Source: Verrucomicrobiales bacterium (GTDB lineage: Bacteria; Verrucomicrobiota; Verrucomicrobiia; Verrucomicrobiales; DEV007). From it: 7,594 nucleotides of DNA. A program made the translations under genes and the position numbers. The stretch covers positions 1 through 7,594 of the forward strand of contig JAKMGR010000152.1 in the NCBI GenBank assembly GCA_022424805.1, given 5' to 3'. This document shows, piece by piece, positions 6,203-7,594 of the stretch. Numbering within the stretch: position 1 is the stretch's first letter; every line of letters begins with the position of its first letter. Below the pieces are notes generated by a model that saw nothing but the letters and a program-made list of their open reading frames with translations, was not told where the DNA came from and searched no databases.

Positions 6203-6220
6203 CGTCTCGATTGCGAGACG
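6203..6220 (+). terminator. Hairpin directly after the serS stop
   Basis: CGTCTCG (6203-6209) pairs perfectly with CGAGACG (6214-6220) around loop ATTG, beginning on the base after the stop codon. No T run follows, so transcription may continue into the GH3 gene; it could be a 3'-end stabilising structure. Confidence 0.4.
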
Positions 6221-6255
6221 AACGTTCAGCGTTGAAAATTGAGCGTTGAACGTTC
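6221..6255 (+). repeat. Degenerate 7-bp-period tandem repeat, palindromic overall
   Basis: Five consecutive heptamers, AACGTTC, AGCGTTG, AAAATTG, AGCGTTG, AACGTTC, fill 6221-6255. Copies 2 and 4 are identical and copies 1 and 5 are identical. The outer AACGTTCA (6221-6228) and TGAACGTT (6247-6254) also form an inverted repeat. The element sits exactly between the serS hairpin and the GH3 gene start. Confidence 0.75.
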
Positions 6256-6266
6256 ATTGTGCCGCC

Positions 6267-7376
6267 ATGCAGGACAGCAAGCGACTTGGCCAACTTCTTC
6301 TCACCGGCGTTCCCGGAACGGAACTCGATTCAGAAACGGCGGAAAAATTTCGCAAACTCCAACCGGGTGGATTTATTCTCTTCGGCCGGAATATCGAATC
6401 ACCGGATCAGTTGCGAAAGCTCATCGACGATCTGCGCGACCTGAGTGAGATCGAGCCTTTCATCACGATTGATCAGGAAGGTGGACGCGTTTCCCGCCTC
6501 CGCCTCATTGGCAGCGAGCCGCCGAATGCCCAGCAGCTTCGCGAAAAAGGAGACCGAGATCTCATCGAGCATCATGGCAAACTTACCGGACAGATCCTTC
6601 GCATGTTCGGATTCAACCTCGATCTTTGTCCGGTTCTCGACCTTTCTTTTGACGACGAAGCCGACAACTCGCTCAAAGGACGCTGCTACGGAAAAACACC
6701 GGACGAGGTCATTCTCAATGCAACGCGTTTCAATATGGGCATGAGAAAAGAAGGGGTCCTCAGCTGCGGAAAACACTTCCCCGGCTACGCATCTGCCGAA
6801 GTGGATCCGCATCACGAGCTTCCGGTCATCACGAAAACGCTGGAGGAGATGGAAGAAAACGAGCTTCGTCCCTTCCGTGCTCTTCTTCCCGATCTCGATA
6901 GCGTCATGACCTGCCATTCGCACTACCCGTGCTGGGATGCGGATCGTCCGCGCTGGCCTGCTTCGCTTTCCAAAAATATCATCGGCCAGTTTCTCCGCAA
7001 CCAGCTTGCCTACGAAGGGCTCGTCATGACCGATGACCTCGACATGGGCGCGGTTCTCAACGAAGTGACCTTTGAAGAAACGATTCAAGCCTGCATTGAA
7101 GCCGGCAATGATCTCGCCATGATCTGCCACCGCGTCGAGCTGGTCGAGAAAGCGGCCGAAGTGATCGCCACTCTGCCCGATCCCATCATTCACGATGCCC
7201 TTAACCACATTGAAAAGGCGAAGGCAAAGATGAAAGCGCCCTACGACTGGTCGATCGAAAGGTTCGAGGAAATCGATTCCCAAATCTGGGACCTTCGGGT
7301 CGACATCCTCGGAGAAGAGCGCGCCAAAATTCTCTCCGTCGAGGACGGGAAACGCTCGCCGGTGGAGACATACTGA
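6267..7376 (+). CDS. nagZ: Glycoside hydrolase family 3, NagZ-type beta-N-acetylhexosaminidase
   Basis: 369 residues, close to the single-domain NagZ length (about 330-370); there is no second GH3 domain and no signal peptide, so it should act in the cytoplasm. Seen: L-G-Q-L-L at 7-11, I-D-Q-E-G-G-R-V-S-R-L at 68-78, G-K-H-F-P-G-Y at 168-174 followed by D-P-H at 180-182 (the Asp/His acid-base pair typical of NagZ), and the nucleophile region G-L-V-M-T-D-D-L-D-M at 251-260, with Asp256 the predicted nucleophile. NagZ removes GlcNAc from 1,6-anhydromuropeptides in peptidoglycan recycling. An alternative is a broader beta-glycosidase of the same fold. Start ATG 6267 is preferred to TTG 6246, which lies within the heptamer repeat; no clear ribosome-binding site is seen. 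An in-frame TGA at 6240 limits any longer start. Confidence 0.88.
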   Translation: MQDSKRLGQLLLTGVPGTELDSETAEKFRKLQPGGFILFGRNIESPDQLRKLIDDLRDLSEIEPFITIDQEGGRVSRLRLIGSEPPNAQQLREKGDRDLIEHHGKLTGQILRMFGFNLDLCPVLDLSFDDEADNSLKGRCYGKTPDEVILNATRFNMGMRKEGVLSCGKHFPGYASAEVDPHHELPVITKTLEEMEENELRPFRALLPDLDSVMTCHSHYPCWDADRPRWPASLSKNIIGQFLRNQLAYEGLVMTDDLDMGAVLNEVTFEETIQACIEAGNDLAMICHRVELVEKAAEVIATLPDPIIHDALNHIEKAKAKMKAPYDWSIERFEEIDSQIWDLRVDILGEERAKILSVEDGKRSPVETY

Positions 7377-7400
7377 TTCGCCGCTGATGGCCTCGCAAAC

Positions 7401-7446
7401 ACGCCATTCTCCCGATTTCCTCCGCTGCTACGCTGGGGAATGGCGT
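7401..7446 (+). terminator. Terminator-like hairpin overlapping the next start codon
   Basis: ACGCCATTC (7401-7409) pairs with GAATGGCGT (7438-7446), nine perfect pairs; past a bulged T, CCC (7411-7413) pairs with GGG (7435-7437). The loop is 21 bases. The 3' arm is followed by TTCGATTTTTTC, a T-rich tail. It could end transcription of the GH3 gene, or mask the ATG at 7440 that lies in its 3' arm. Confidence 0.45.
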
Positions 7447-7594
7447 TTCGATTTTTTCTCCTCCTTGCGCTCGCGCTGGCGGGCTGGATATTTCCGGCAA
7501 CCGCCCAGGACGATATCCCCGATATTAGAAAGCGGCTGGAGCTCTTCGTCGACGATTTACTCGTCGGAGACCTGGACGGAACGCATCTCAAACT
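7440..7594 (+). CDS. Secreted protein, N-terminus only; ELFVDD-type predicted glycosidase-like protein
   Basis: The 51 visible codons run off the right edge. Residues 1-23 form a Sec signal peptide: M-A-F-R-F-F, a Leu/Ala core, then F-P-A-T-A-Q with likely cleavage after A-T-A. The mature part starts Q-D-D-I-P-D and includes R-L-E-L-F-V-D-D-L-L-V-G-D-L-D-G-T-H-L-K. From memory, an 'ELFVDD.LI..L.G..L.LH.P' opening is common in PVC-group secreted proteins predicted as GH32/GH43-like beta-propeller hydrolases; this assignment is tentative. Start ATG 7440 is chosen because it gives a complete signal peptide; GGGGA just before it is too close to be a good ribosome site. Confidence 0.7.
   Translation, partial: MAFRFFLLLALALAGWIFPATAQDDIPDIRKRLELFVDDLLVGDLDGTHLK

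Noticed and set aside
6399..7283. Minus-strand open frame of 294 codons across the GH3 gene
   Set aside because: Antisense shadow; the plus-strand frame has all the GH3 motifs.

Overview
The window is a gene-dense bacterial segment that looks like a chromosome of the Verrucomicrobia/Planctomycetes (PVC) group. The case for PVC is inference from style. There is a twin-arginine (Tat) signalled sulfatase beside a Tat-signalled FAD oxidoreductase, a secreted protein opening with an 'ELFVDD'-type motif that I associate with PVC predicted glycosidases, a BD-FAE-type esterase, and degenerate short tandem repeats between genes. No rRNA, tRNA, CRISPR array or complete mobile element was seen.

Layout, left to right. 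(1) The 3' part of an alpha/beta hydrolase of the BD-FAE esterase type, plus strand, entering from outside the window. (2) Converging on it with a 17-base overlap, a minus-strand membrane-anchored redoxin (550-1317). Its reading frame is interrupted by a single in-frame TGA exactly where the family has the first cysteine of its CPFC active site. The frame continues intact for 114 codons, and a bacterial SECIS-like stem-loop follows the TGA. I read this as one selenoprotein with a U-P-F-C motif; it is the main discovery of the window. An ordinary gene caller would split it into two 'hypothetical' fragments. (3) A 264-base gap with small hairpins. (4) A Tat-exported FAD-dependent oxidoreductase, minus strand. 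(5) An 83-base divergent gap. (6) A Tat-exported cysteine-type sulfatase, plus strand. (7) A 266-base gap holding a hairpin, two perfect 15-bp tandem repeats and a good sigma-70-like promoter placed so close to the next ATG that the message should be leaderless. (8) serS, seryl-tRNA synthetase. (9) A 64-base gap with a hairpin and a 7-bp-period degenerate tandem repeat. (10) A NagZ-type glycoside hydrolase family 3 enzyme. (11) The first 51 codons of a secreted protein, whose start codon lies inside a terminator-like hairpin.

How the genes fit together. The esterase, the sulfatase, the FAD oxidoreductase and the last, glycosidase-like gene suggest turnover of decorated (acetylated or sulfated) polysaccharide in or outside the periplasm. 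SerRS is housekeeping, but it also charges tRNA-Sec with the serine that becomes selenocysteine. The NagZ-like enzyme is probably cell-wall recycling. TGA is an ordinary stop for five genes here (the esterase, selenoprotein-flanking FAD gene, serS and nagZ among them use TGA; the redoxin itself ends in TAA and the sulfatase in TAA), more exactly for the esterase, FAD oxidoreductase, serS and nagZ-like genes, so a genome-wide TGA reassignment does not explain the redoxin.
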